DNA of 40,922 nucleotides from NCBI GenBank assembly GCA_946535435.1, contig CAMNDM010000034.1, positions 1 through 40,922 of the forward strand. Reading direction: 5' to 3'. Made by a program: the position numbers and the translations under genes. The stretch is from Physcocola sp002396385. Lineage in GTDB: Bacteria; Bacteroidota; Bacteroidia; Bacteroidales; Paludibacteraceae. The notes below the pieces were generated by a model. The model saw only the letters and a list, made by a program, of their open reading frames with translations. It was not told where the DNA came from and did no database searches. This document shows, in pieces, positions 7,872-14,900 of this stretch (its first letter is position 1; every line of letters starts with the position of its first letter).

Positions 7872-8276
7872 TTAGTCTATATAGGTTACGGAATATCTTT
7901 TTGCTTTCTTTTCTCCCATAACATAAATTCGGAATTCTCCTTTATCGTATTGGTAAAGCTTGATATTCACTTTGTTATATTGCTTGTCGGCACATGAAAT
8001 GCTAACGTACTTCAAATCTTTTTTTATAATCCACTTCTTCGGCCTTTCCATAATCTCGAACGATTCGGTTCCTATGAAGATGTTGTTGTTGCTTAAGTCG
8101 ATTGTTATCTCGTTGTCTTGTGGTGACCACGGCCCCCAGCTATATGAACCCACAACGTTGGTGGCTGCTACGCCATCTGCTCCCCTATATGATTTAAAAT
8201 GTACAACTTGGGCTGATACTTCCCCTGTGAAAAGCATTCCCAAAATAAATAGTATTGAAGCTATGTGTTTATACAT
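7872..8276 (-). CDS. Small secreted protein of unknown function
   Basis: 134 residues. A clean signal peptide (MYKHIASILFILGMLFTGEVSAQ, read in two parts: basic start MYK, hydrophobic core to about 17, cleavage near SAQ at 21-23) directs export to the periplasm or surface. The mature part has about 110 residues, is rich in aromatic and beta-prone segments (GSYSWGPWSPQ, NNNIFIGTESFEI) and ends in a basic stretch KKAKRYSVTYID. I do not recognise the family. The gene is monocistronic: it has a full -33/-7 promoter and its own terminator. The neighbours (MgtC-like protein and, divergently, an rRNA methyltransferase) give no clue to function. Confidence 0.8.
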   Translation of the reverse strand: MYKHIASILFILGMLFTGEVSAQVVHFKSYRGADGVAATNVVGSYSWGPWSPQDNEITIDLSNNNIFIGTESFEIMERPKKWIIKKDLKYVSISCADKQYNKVNIKLYQYDKGEFRIYVMGEKKAKRYSVTYID

Positions 8277-8297
8277 TTGTCGAAATCTAATGTTACT

Positions 8298-8334
8298 TTA
8301 ACTCAAAGTTAATTATTTTTTTTTTCTTTTCAAA
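8298..8334 (-). promoter_or_regulatory. Complete Bacteroidetes promoter with overlapping dyad
   Basis: On the minus strand the sequence is TTTG (8331-8334), 19 nt, then TAACTTTG (8304-8311), an exact match to the -33 TTTG / -7 TAnnTTTG consensus. It would start transcription about 24 nt before the secreted orphan. A perfect dyad TTAACT-CAA-AGTTAA (8298-8312) covers the -7 box and may be an operator. Confidence 0.75.
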
Positions 8335-8363
8335 TCTTTTTTCCACAAATGGAGGCTTGCTTG

Positions 8364-8394
8364 TTTTTTGTTCGCCGATTACTTGGTATCTTTG
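8364..8394 (+). promoter_or_regulatory. Promoter of the rRNA methyltransferase gene
   Basis: TATCTTTG (8387-8394) is an exact -7 match. TTTT (8364-8367) is a three-of-four -33 match at a 19-nt spacing. The predicted transcription start near 8398 lies downstream of the ATG at 8349, which supports the internal start at 8424. Confidence 0.55.
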
Positions 8395-8423
8395 TTTTAA
8401 GATTTTTAATATTTCGGTATAAT

Positions 8424-9782
8424 ATGGATTTACATCCTTTGTTTCTTGAACGTATTAGAAACGATTTTGGTGGTGAAGCGGATAAGTTTATCAGCGCTAT
8501 TGGCTCTAACGCTGTTGTCAGTGTTCGAACGAACCCTAGAAAACTTACTGATGTCTGTCTGCCCGATAGGGTGCCGTGGTGCTCTTCTGGTTTTTATTTG
8601 TCTCAAAGGCCGGTTTTTACACTCGATCCGTTATTTAACGCTGGAGCTTACTATGTTCAAGAAGCTAGTTCTATGTTTTTGGAACAGGCGGTCAGACAAT
8701 ATGCTGAACTGACCCCCGATACGGTTATTTTAGACTTGTGTGCCTCTCCGGGTGGAAAGTCTACACATTTGTTGTCGCTGCTTGACGGTCGTGGATTGCT
8801 TGTTTCGAACGAATATGTCGGACAAAGGGTGGCTCCCCTTCGCGAGAATATTACCAAATGGGGATTTCCTAACGTGGTCGTTACTAATGCTGCTCCTGCT
8901 GATTTGGGTAAATGTGATGGACTGTTTGATGTGATTCTGGTCGATGCCCCATGTTCTGGTGAGGGTATGTTCAGAAAAGATGACCAAGCTGTTAAGGAAT
9001 GGAGTCCTGAGAATGTGGCTATGTGTGCAAAAAGGCAACGAGAAATTCTTAACGATGTCTTCCCCGCCTTAAAGGAAGGCGGTTTGCTCATTTACAGTAC
9101 ATGTACATACAATTGTTCTGAAGACGAAGATAATGTACGTTGGATTTGTGCTGAACTGGGGGGCGAGTATCTTCATGTAAATGTTGATGGTGGTTGGCAC
9201 ATTGCAGACTCTGGCTATGGATATCATTTTTATCCGCATTTGTCTAGAGGTGAAGGTTTCTTTCTTGCGGCCATTCGTAAAACTTCTTCTGCTAATTCTG
9301 TTAAATGCAAAGTACAGAAGTTTAAGGCTCCGGTTAATGCCAATGTCGTTAAAAAATGGTTGGTCGATGGTGGGCTATTCTCTTTTTTCGAAACTGCTGA
9401 CAAAACCCTGATTGCTTTTCCAAACAAGTTTTCCGATGTCTTGGCCTTGTTAAAGTCTCATTTGAAGGTTGTTCAGGCTGGTGTGGCAGTTGCCCAAGTC
9501 AAAGGCTCCGATTTCCTGCCTTCTCCATCGCTGGCTCTTTCTTTAGCGTTGAATCGTTCGGAATTTAATACAATTAATGTTGACTGGCAACAGGCTGTCA
9601 GTTTTCTGAAAAGGGAGAACCTTGTGCTTCCCGATGCTCCTAAGGGGTGGTTGCTGGTCGTTTTCTATAATGTGGCACTTGGATGGCTGAAAAATATGGG
9701 AAACAGGTCGAATGGTTATTTCCCTGTTGAATGGCATGTGAGAATGAATGCTGATGTTAATTTGTATACTCCATTATTTTAA
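8424..9782 (+). CDS. rRNA cytosine-C5 methyltransferase (RsmF/NOL1-NOP2-Sun family)
   Basis: 452 residues. The Rossmann methyltransferase core has the SAM-binding motif LDLCASPGGKST near residue 103. The two family cysteines are in VDAPCSGEG (about 177) and YSTCTYN (about 227); in this family the TC cysteine forms the covalent adduct with cytosine and the PC cysteine aids release. The C-terminal ~150 residues form the RsmF-like RNA-binding extension, ending near a PUA-like segment. The likely target is a cytosine in 16S rRNA, but the exact site is not assignable. The start at 8424 (MDLHPLFLERI) is chosen because the 75 nt before it encode a poor hydrophobic extension and contain the promoter. 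The phnP-like gene begins 5 nt after the stop, so the two form an operon. Confidence 0.9.
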   Translation: MDLHPLFLERIRNDFGGEADKFISAIGSNAVVSVRTNPRKLTDVCLPDRVPWCSSGFYLSQRPVFTLDPLFNAGAYYVQEASSMFLEQAVRQYAELTPDTVILDLCASPGGKSTHLLSLLDGRGLLVSNEYVGQRVAPLRENITKWGFPNVVVTNAAPADLGKCDGLFDVILVDAPCSGEGMFRKDDQAVKEWSPENVAMCAKRQREILNDVFPALKEGGLLIYSTCTYNCSEDEDNVRWICAELGGEYLHVNVDGGWHIADSGYGYHFYPHLSRGEGFFLAAIRKTSSANSVKCKVQKFKAPVNANVVKKWLVDGGLFSFFETADKTLIAFPNKFSDVLALLKSHLKVVQAGVAVAQVKGSDFLPSPSLALSLALNRSEFNTINVDWQQAVSFLKRENLVLPDAPKGWLLVVFYNVALGWLKNMGNRSNGYFPVEWHVRMNADVNLYTPLF

Positions 9783-9787
9783 ATGCG

Positions 9788-10663
9788 ATGAAATTAGTTT
9801 TTTTAGGTACGGGTACTTCTACTGGTGTACCTACTATCGGGTGCAACTGTAAGGTGTGTAGTTCTTCCGATCCGCATGATAAGAGGCTGAGGTGTTCTTC
9901 TGTTCTGGAAGTCGACGGTAAGAAAATTCTTTTCGATTGCGGACCCGATTTCAGAATTCAGGCTATTAATGCTGGCCTTAACTGGATTGACGCTATTCTA
10001 TTGACACATGGACATTCTGACCATGTTGCTGGTATGGATGATTTGCGGACCATTCCTTATGCCAAATTTCATTGGAAGTTACCAAAGGAGATTGAAACCG
10101 ATTTAAAGAAACTTCCGAATATCGATATTTACGGATTGAAGCAAACTAATGATTCGGTCAGAAAGCTATTTTTTTACTGTTTCCCGAATCCTGAAAAAAA
10201 AGGTCCACACTACACGGGTATGCTCCCTTTATTAAGGTTACATGACTTGACTGAGCCTTTGACTGGGTTTGAGGTGGCAGGTGGAATTAAAGTGGTGCCT
10301 GTTAAGGCTATGCATGCCTATTTACCCGTTTTGGGCTACAGAATTAAGAATTTTGCTTACCTTACTGATCTTAAAACCATTGAAGATTGTGAGGTCAATA
10401 AACTTTATGGGCTTGATGTCCTGGTCCTTGGTATGCTTCGACATACAAAACCCCATGGCTCGCATCTGTCGTTAGACGAGGCAATGGCTATTGTTGATAG
10501 GGTTAAGCCTAAAAGGGTGTTTTTTGTGCATATGAGTCACGATATTGGCTTTCATGCCAATTTTCACGAGCTGTCGTACAGAAAAGAAGGGGGGCAGGTT
10601 GTTCCAGTTCCCGCTAATTGCAATTTGGCATACGATGGGCTAGAAGTGGAAATAGCCGATTAA
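9788..10663 (+). CDS. Metallo-beta-lactamase-fold phosphodiesterase, PhnP-like
   Basis: 291 residues. The N-terminus FLGTGTSTGVPTIGCNCKVC is typical of PhnP-type proteins, including the Cys pair before SSSDPHDKRLR. The metal-binding HGHSDH lies near residue 76. Later histidines in KAMHAYLPVLGYRI and FFVHMSHDIGFH complete the site. Characterised PhnP cleaves phosphoribosyl cyclic phosphates, but no phn genes are nearby and this Bacteroidetes branch may act on another cyclic phosphodiester. It is longer than E. coli PhnP (about 250), the extra residues lying around 95-160. The gene is 5 nt downstream of the methyltransferase. Its TAA at 10661-10663 overlaps the stop of the convergent flavin reductase. 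Confidence 0.85.
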   Translation: MKLVFLGTGTSTGVPTIGCNCKVCSSSDPHDKRLRCSSVLEVDGKKILFDCGPDFRIQAINAGLNWIDAILLTHGHSDHVAGMDDLRTIPYAKFHWKLPKEIETDLKKLPNIDIYGLKQTNDSVRKLFFYCFPNPEKKGPHYTGMLPLLRLHDLTEPLTGFEVAGGIKVVPVKAMHAYLPVLGYRIKNFAYLTDLKTIEDCEVNKLYGLDVLVLGMLRHTKPHGSHLSLDEAMAIVDRVKPKRVFFVHMSHDIGFHANFHELSYRKEGGQVVPVPANCNLAYDGLEVEIAD

Positions 10664-11235
10664 TGTTTCTTCTTCTTCTTTTGTACACTCCAACCAAATT
10701 TGCCGATTTCTCCTCCAAGTTGGTAATAGTGCCCATGGTTGTAGGCAATTAATTTTGCTTGGTCTAAATGGAATGTGTCGGTTTCCGGGTCGATATATTT
10801 TTCATCGGCAAGAACGTTCATCACGTTAGCTATGAACATGTGGTGTGACCCGAGTTCAATAATTTCGGTTACCTTGCATTCTATCGATAATGGGGATTCG
10901 TCGATGTAGTAGCTGTTTATCTCAATCGTTTTTTGGGGGGTAAGTTTCATTTCCTTGAATTTGTTGTAGTCTTTGCCCGACTTCACTCCGCACCAGTCTG
11001 CCGCTTTTGCTAGCTCTTCGTTGGTGAGGTTTATAACAAACTCCATATTTTTCTTTATGATGGGGTAACTGTGACGCTCAGGACGTATGGATACATAGCA
11101 CATGGGCGGATTTGTGCATACTGTACCTACCCAGCTTGCAGTGAAAATGTTTCTTTCTGTTTCGTCTGCTCCACAGCTTATCAGTGCTGCTGGAACAGGG
11201 TAAATCATCGTGCCCGGTTTGAATCGTCTTTTCAT
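10660..11235 (-). CDS. Flavin reductase-like FMN-binding protein
   Basis: 191 residues with the split-barrel flavin reductase fold. The N-terminal PGTMIYPVPAALISCG and NIFTASWVGTVCTNPP segments match the FMN-binding region, followed by SIRPERHSYPIIKK. It is predicted to bind FMN and probably reduces it with NAD(P)H, or serves as an uncharacterised flavoprotein of the same family. The start is the ATG at 11235 (MKRRFKPG); extending upstream would enter the hairpin at 11272-11306. The C-terminus ends in VQKKKKKH, an unusual lysine run. Its stop shares bases with the stop of the convergent PhnP-like gene and no terminator lies between. It lies downstream of der on the same strand across that hairpin. 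Confidence 0.88.
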   Translation of the reverse strand: MKRRFKPGTMIYPVPAALISCGADETERNIFTASWVGTVCTNPPMCYVSIRPERHSYPIIKKNMEFVINLTNEELAKAADWCGVKSGKDYNKFKEMKLTPQKTIEINSYYIDESPLSIECKVTEIIELGSHHMFIANVMNVLADEKYIDPETDTFHLDQAKLIAYNHGHYYQLGGEIGKFGWSVQKKKKKH

Positions 11236-11271
11236 TTTTTTCTGTTCACAATCTGTATGCTCTGTAATAGA

Positions 11272-11306
11272 AATAGGGGATGTACCAATTTGATACACCC
11301 CCTATT
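11272..11306 (-). terminator. Hairpin between der and the flavin reductase
   Basis: AATAGGGGATGTA (11272-11284) pairs with TACACCCCCTATT (11294-11306) with a single A-C mismatch around a 9-nt loop. On the minus strand it starts 4 nt past the der stop. It lacks a proper T-tract, so it may be a leaky terminator or attenuator controlling the flavin reductase, whose start is 36 nt further on. Confidence 0.6.
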
Positions 11307-11310
11307 CCGC

Positions 11311-12630
11311 TTATTTTTCCCTTATGTAGATGTTGACAGGCGTTCCTTGGAAGTCCCATTTGTCTCTTAGTTTGTTCTCAAGAAAACGCTTGTAGGGGTC
11401 TCTGACATATTGTGGCAGGTTCGCATAGAATACGAACGAGGGTATAGCTGTGTTTGGAAGTTGTGTTACGTATTTGATCTTTATATATTTGCCTTTGATG
11501 CTAGGTGGCGGATAACTTTCGATTAGAGGCAAGAAGAATTCGTTCAGCTGGCTTGTCGGAATTTTCCGTTTTCTGTTGGCATATACCTGTTCGGCAACTT
11601 CAAGGACTTTAAATATGCGTTGCTTGTTTATTGCCGATGTGAATACGACTGGAAAGTCGGAGAAAGGAGCCATTCGCTCCCTTATGGCCCGTTCCATCTC
11701 AAGTGTGGTTTTGCTTGATTTCTCTTCCACCAAATCCCATTTGTTGACAACAACAACAAGGCTCTTACTGTTTTTCTGTATCAATTGGAAGATGTTCATA
11801 TCTTGCGCCTCTATACCGCGTGTAGCGTCCAGCATCAGTATGCAGACGTCTGAGTCTTCAATTGCTCTTATAGCTCTAATAACCGAGTAGTATTCCAAGT
11901 CCTCGGTTACTTTACCTTTCTTTCTGATACCGGCTGTATCGACAAGTATGAAATCGTGACCGAATTTGTTATAACGGGTGTTGATGCTGTCGCGGGTAGT
12001 GCCGGCTATGTCTGTCACTATATTGCGTTCTTCGCCAATAAAAGCGTTTATAATGGACGACTTGCCTGCGTTCGGACGGCCAACAACAGCAATGTGTGGT
12101 AAATTGGCCTCTTCGTCGTCTTCTTTGTTCTGTTTGGGAAATGCTTCCATAATGGCGTCTAGCAAATCGCCTGTTCCCGAACCTGTGGCTCCCGAAATGC
12201 ACCAAGGGTCACCTAACCCCAGTTTGTAAAATTCTGGGGCTGAGTAAACAAGCGAGTTGTCGTCAACCTTGTTTACAATTAGAAATACAGGTTTTTGGGT
12301 CTGTCTAAGTAGTTTTGCAACATCTTGGTCAAGAGATGTCAATCCGGTTTGTACGTCTACTAAGAACATAATTACATCGGCCTCTTCTATGGCAATTGTA
12401 ACCTGTTTGCAGATCTCACTCTCAAATATGTCGTCGGAATTGACAACCCAGCCTCCGGTATCAATAACGGAAAATTCTTTGCCGTTCCATAACACTTTGC
12501 CGTATAACCGGTCTCTTGTTGTTCCGCTTATATCGTCGACTATCGCTTTCCTGGTTTGTGTCAGTCGGTTGAATAGGGTGCTTTTCCCTACATTCGGACG
12601 ACCTACTATAGCTACTATATTGTTGCTCAT
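11311..12630 (-). CDS. der: Ribosome-assembly GTPase Der (EngA), tandem G domains
   Basis: 439 residues with two complete G domains, the hallmark of Der. G domain 1 has GRPNVGKSTLF near residue 10 and NKVD near 120. G domain 2 has GRPNAGKSSII near 185, DTAGIRKKGKV near 230 and NKWDL near 300. The C-terminal KH-like domain (about 355-439) ends with VNIYIREK. The protein binds the 50S precursor and is needed for large-subunit maturation. The start ATG at 12630 gives MSNNIVAIVG. It follows era by 18 nt on the same strand, so the two ribosome GTPases are co-transcribed. Confidence 0.97.
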   Translation of the reverse strand: MSNNIVAIVGRPNVGKSTLFNRLTQTRKAIVDDISGTTRDRLYGKVLWNGKEFSVIDTGGWVVNSDDIFESEICKQVTIAIEEADVIMFLVDVQTGLTSLDQDVAKLLRQTQKPVFLIVNKVDDNSLVYSAPEFYKLGLGDPWCISGATGSGTGDLLDAIMEAFPKQNKEDDEEANLPHIAVVGRPNAGKSSIINAFIGEERNIVTDIAGTTRDSINTRYNKFGHDFILVDTAGIRKKGKVTEDLEYYSVIRAIRAIEDSDVCILMLDATRGIEAQDMNIFQLIQKNSKSLVVVVNKWDLVEEKSSKTTLEMERAIRERMAPFSDFPVVFTSAINKQRIFKVLEVAEQVYANRKRKIPTSQLNEFFLPLIESYPPPSIKGKYIKIKYVTQLPNTAIPSFVFYANLPQYVRDPYKRFLENKLRDKWDFQGTPVNIYIREK

Positions 12631-12648
12631 TTCTTTTTCGTTTTTGTT

Positions 12649-13530
12649 TTATTCTGGTTTGTAACCGAAACTTTTTAGAATTTTGTCTTTGTTGCGCCAG
12701 TCTTTTTCTACTTTGACGAACATCTCTAAATATATCTTCTTTTGGAAGAATTCTTCAATGTCCTTTCTAGCCTCCATTCCGACTTTTTTCAGCATTGTTC
12801 CGCCTTTGCCGATTATAATGCCTTTTTGGGAGTCTCTCTCAACGTATATGACTGTGTTGATATTGATTTGTTTGTCCGATTCTTTGAAACTTTCAACAAC
12901 AACTTCTACTGAATAGGGTATTTCCCTATCGTAGTTTTTTAAAATCTTTTCCCTGATAATTTCGGTTACAAAGAAACGGGCTGGTTTGTCCGTCATTTGG
13001 TCTTTGTCGAAGAATGGAGGTGAGTCGGGTAGTAACTCGCGTATACGCTTAAGCAAATAGTCCAGATTGAAATTGTTTTGGGCCGATATCGGTATTATTT
13101 CTGCTCGTGGAATCAGTTCATGCCATTTTGCGACCAAGTCTTCCAACTTTTTCTGGTTACTTAAGTCTATTTTGTTTATGACGAGGATGATAGGAGCCGG
13201 ATTCTTGATGACTTTGTCTATAAACCCCTGATTTTTCTCCGCATTTTCTACCACGTCTGTCACATAAAGCAGAATGTCTGCGTCTTTGAGGGCGCTGAGC
13301 GAGAAGTCCAGCATATCCTCTTGCAGTTTGTAGTTTGGCTTCAGAACTCCTGGTGTGTCAGAATACACAATCTGAAAGTCCTCTCCGTTAACTATACCCA
13401 TTATTCTGTGGCGGGTCGTTTGGGCTTTTGAGGTGATGATGGAGAGTTTTTCGCCAACCAATGCGTTCATAAGCGTCGATTTTCCTACATTTGGATTACC
13501 TACTATATTGACAAAACCTGCTTTATGCAT
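12649..13530 (-). CDS. era: GTPase Era, 16S rRNA maturation factor
   Basis: 293 residues, the usual Era length. The G domain has GNPNVGKSTLMNAL at about residue 11, DTPGVLKPNYKL near 60 and NKIDLS near 120. The C-terminal KH domain contains KGIIIGKGGTMLKKVG near 235 and ends in FGYKPE. Era binds the 3' end of 16S rRNA during 30S assembly. The ATG at 13530 (MHKAGFVNI) is the first start, 27 nt after a -7 box. der follows in the same transcription unit. Confidence 0.97.
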   Translation of the reverse strand: MHKAGFVNIVGNPNVGKSTLMNALVGEKLSIITSKAQTTRHRIMGIVNGEDFQIVYSDTPGVLKPNYKLQEDMLDFSLSALKDADILLYVTDVVENAEKNQGFIDKVIKNPAPIILVINKIDLSNQKKLEDLVAKWHELIPRAEIIPISAQNNFNLDYLLKRIRELLPDSPPFFDKDQMTDKPARFFVTEIIREKILKNYDREIPYSVEVVVESFKESDKQININTVIYVERDSQKGIIIGKGGTMLKKVGMEARKDIEEFFQKKIYLEMFVKVEKDWRNKDKILKSFGYKPE

Positions 13531-13556
13531 TTCTTTTTTTGTGAGTATTTAAAATG

Positions 13557-13564
13557 CAAATATA
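13557..13564 (-). promoter_or_regulatory. -7 box of the era-der promoter
   Basis: TATATTTG on the minus strand matches TAnnTTTG and places the start of transcription about 23 nt before era. No clear -33 TTTG is seen at the expected distance. Confidence 0.5.
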
Positions 13565-13607
13565 GTCATTTTTTTTCAATTATCATTTTGACGCTTGTCC
13601 CAAACAG

Positions 13608-14555
13608 TCATAACGTCATAAGTGCGGCTTGAACTGATGCAATGTATTCTTGTAAGTTTTTACTTTTCGTTATTCGCTTTTTTTCTCTTTTCTCGATTCC
13701 TGGCAATAGGTATTCCCATAAAGTTTTCATTTTTAGCAGAATCTGAGCCTCTCCTCCGTCATAGGTCTTTTGGTAACCATCGAGCAGTATTTCGTGGAAT
13801 TCTTCTATTTTGTGCTTTTTCTCTTCGTGTTTTATGCCTGACCTTGTGCTTATCTCTAGGGCAAGACATGGGTTTGCAAGTAAGCCTCTCCCTATCATAA
13901 GGGCACTGGTGTGTGGATAACGACTCATAATTAAATGTGCGTCATCTGGCGTTACAATATCGCCATTGTATACAACCGGATGCTTTATGGCTGCAAGCAT
14001 TTCTCCATAAGTTTCAAGATCGGTTTCTCCCCTATATTGTTGTCGTCCGGTGCGGGGATGTATTGTGACATGCTCAAGAGGTGTATTATTAATGGTTTCG
14101 ACCAATTCTTTCCACTCATATTTATATTCTAGTCCGAGGCGCATTTTTATGGAAAAGCGTATTCCTTTGTGACGCTCGGTTACATTCAGTAGATTGGCAA
14201 TCTCGTCTGGATAGGGTAGTAAACCGCAGCCTTTATGGTGTTTTGCTATCATTGGAAACGGACAACCCAGATTTATGTCCATCTCCTTATAGCCTATCAA
14301 GGCTAATTCGTTGACAAGAATGTCCGCTTCTTCTGTGTTAGAAGGTAGAATTTGGGGAACTAGCAGTCCTTTCTCTATCATCTCGCCATTGCGCTCTGTA
14401 TCTGCTTCTTTCTTGTCGTGTTTCCTTAAAGAACCTTTCTCAAGTCTTATGAACGGGGTGTAGTATTTGCTTATGGAGGCTCCGAATATTTTGTTGTGGG
14501 CGTTTCTGAAAACCGAGTCGGTATAACCCTGGATGGGGGCGAAATGAATCTGCAT
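13608..14555 (-). CDS. tRNA-dihydrouridine synthase
   Basis: 315 residues, a TIM-barrel FMN enzyme of the Dus family. The N-terminus HFAPIQGYTDSVFR is the FMN-site strand (APMxGxTD in other members). DINLGCPFP near residue 97 holds the catalytic cysteine. IKMRLG near 137 and VTIHPRTGRQQYRGETD near 164 supply the conserved Lys and His/Arg. YNGDIVTPDDA and MIGRGLLANP near 197 and 220 bind the FMN phosphate. It reduces uridine in the tRNA D-loop. Which of the Dus subfamilies it belongs to cannot be decided by eye. The gene appears monocistronic, with its own -7 box and a divergent lepA upstream. Confidence 0.93.
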   Translation of the reverse strand: MQIHFAPIQGYTDSVFRNAHNKIFGASISKYYTPFIRLEKGSLRKHDKKEADTERNGEMIEKGLLVPQILPSNTEEADILVNELALIGYKEMDINLGCPFPMIAKHHKGCGLLPYPDEIANLLNVTERHKGIRFSIKMRLGLEYKYEWKELVETINNTPLEHVTIHPRTGRQQYRGETDLETYGEMLAAIKHPVVYNGDIVTPDDAHLIMSRYPHTSALMIGRGLLANPCLALEISTRSGIKHEEKKHKIEEFHEILLDGYQKTYDGGEAQILLKMKTLWEYLLPGIEKREKKRITKSKNLQEYIASVQAALMTL

Positions 14556-14586
14556 CTTGTGTATATTTTGTCTTCGATTTGTAGTG

Positions 14587-14594
14587 CAAAAATA
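14587..14594 (-). promoter_or_regulatory. -7 box of the tRNA-dihydrouridine synthase promoter
   Basis: TATTTTTG on the minus strand matches TAnnTTTG and lies 32 nt before the start codon. No clear -33 element. Confidence 0.45.
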
Positions 14595-14722
14595 AGCGTT
14601 TTATGAAACATGTCGATATTGTGATTTGGCAAGCTGGATAAAAATGCATCTTAATAGTTGAATTTGGTATGTTCACGGCTCTATTGGATTCTATTGTTTT
14701 AGTTTTTCATTAGGGGTGACGT

Positions 14723-14753
14723 TTTTACTTTTCGTGTATAATGCTTATTTTTG
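14723..14753 (+). promoter_or_regulatory. Promoter of lepA
   Basis: TATTTTTG (14746-14753) matches the -7 consensus. TTTT at 14723-14726 is a three-of-four -33 match with a 19-nt spacer. It predicts a leader of about 145 nt. Confidence 0.45.
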
Positions 14754-14900
14754 CTGAATTTTATTAATATGGGGTCGTTTACATTCCTCCCCGAAGTTTA
14801 TATTTCTTCAAAGGTTTTTACCTCATATTTTTTTATTAGGTAAGAACAGTACTACGGAATTCAAACTTCACTGGAATTTCTTTCAATAAAATTCTTTAAG

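Larger units (their letters stand above)
14556..14900. other. Divergent intergenic region between dus and lepA
   Basis: 345 bp without a convincing gene. It contains a -7 box for each flanking gene (listed separately) and a T-rich stretch at 14760-14840. The lepA leader would be about 145 nt long. I see no tRNA, riboswitch-like fold or strong inverted repeat in it. Confidence 0.6.

Noticed and set aside
13589..13618. TGACG/CGTCA inverted repeat after the dihydrouridine synthase gene
   Set aside because: The stem is only 5 bp around a loop of about 20 nt with no T-tract, so it is not a credible terminator.
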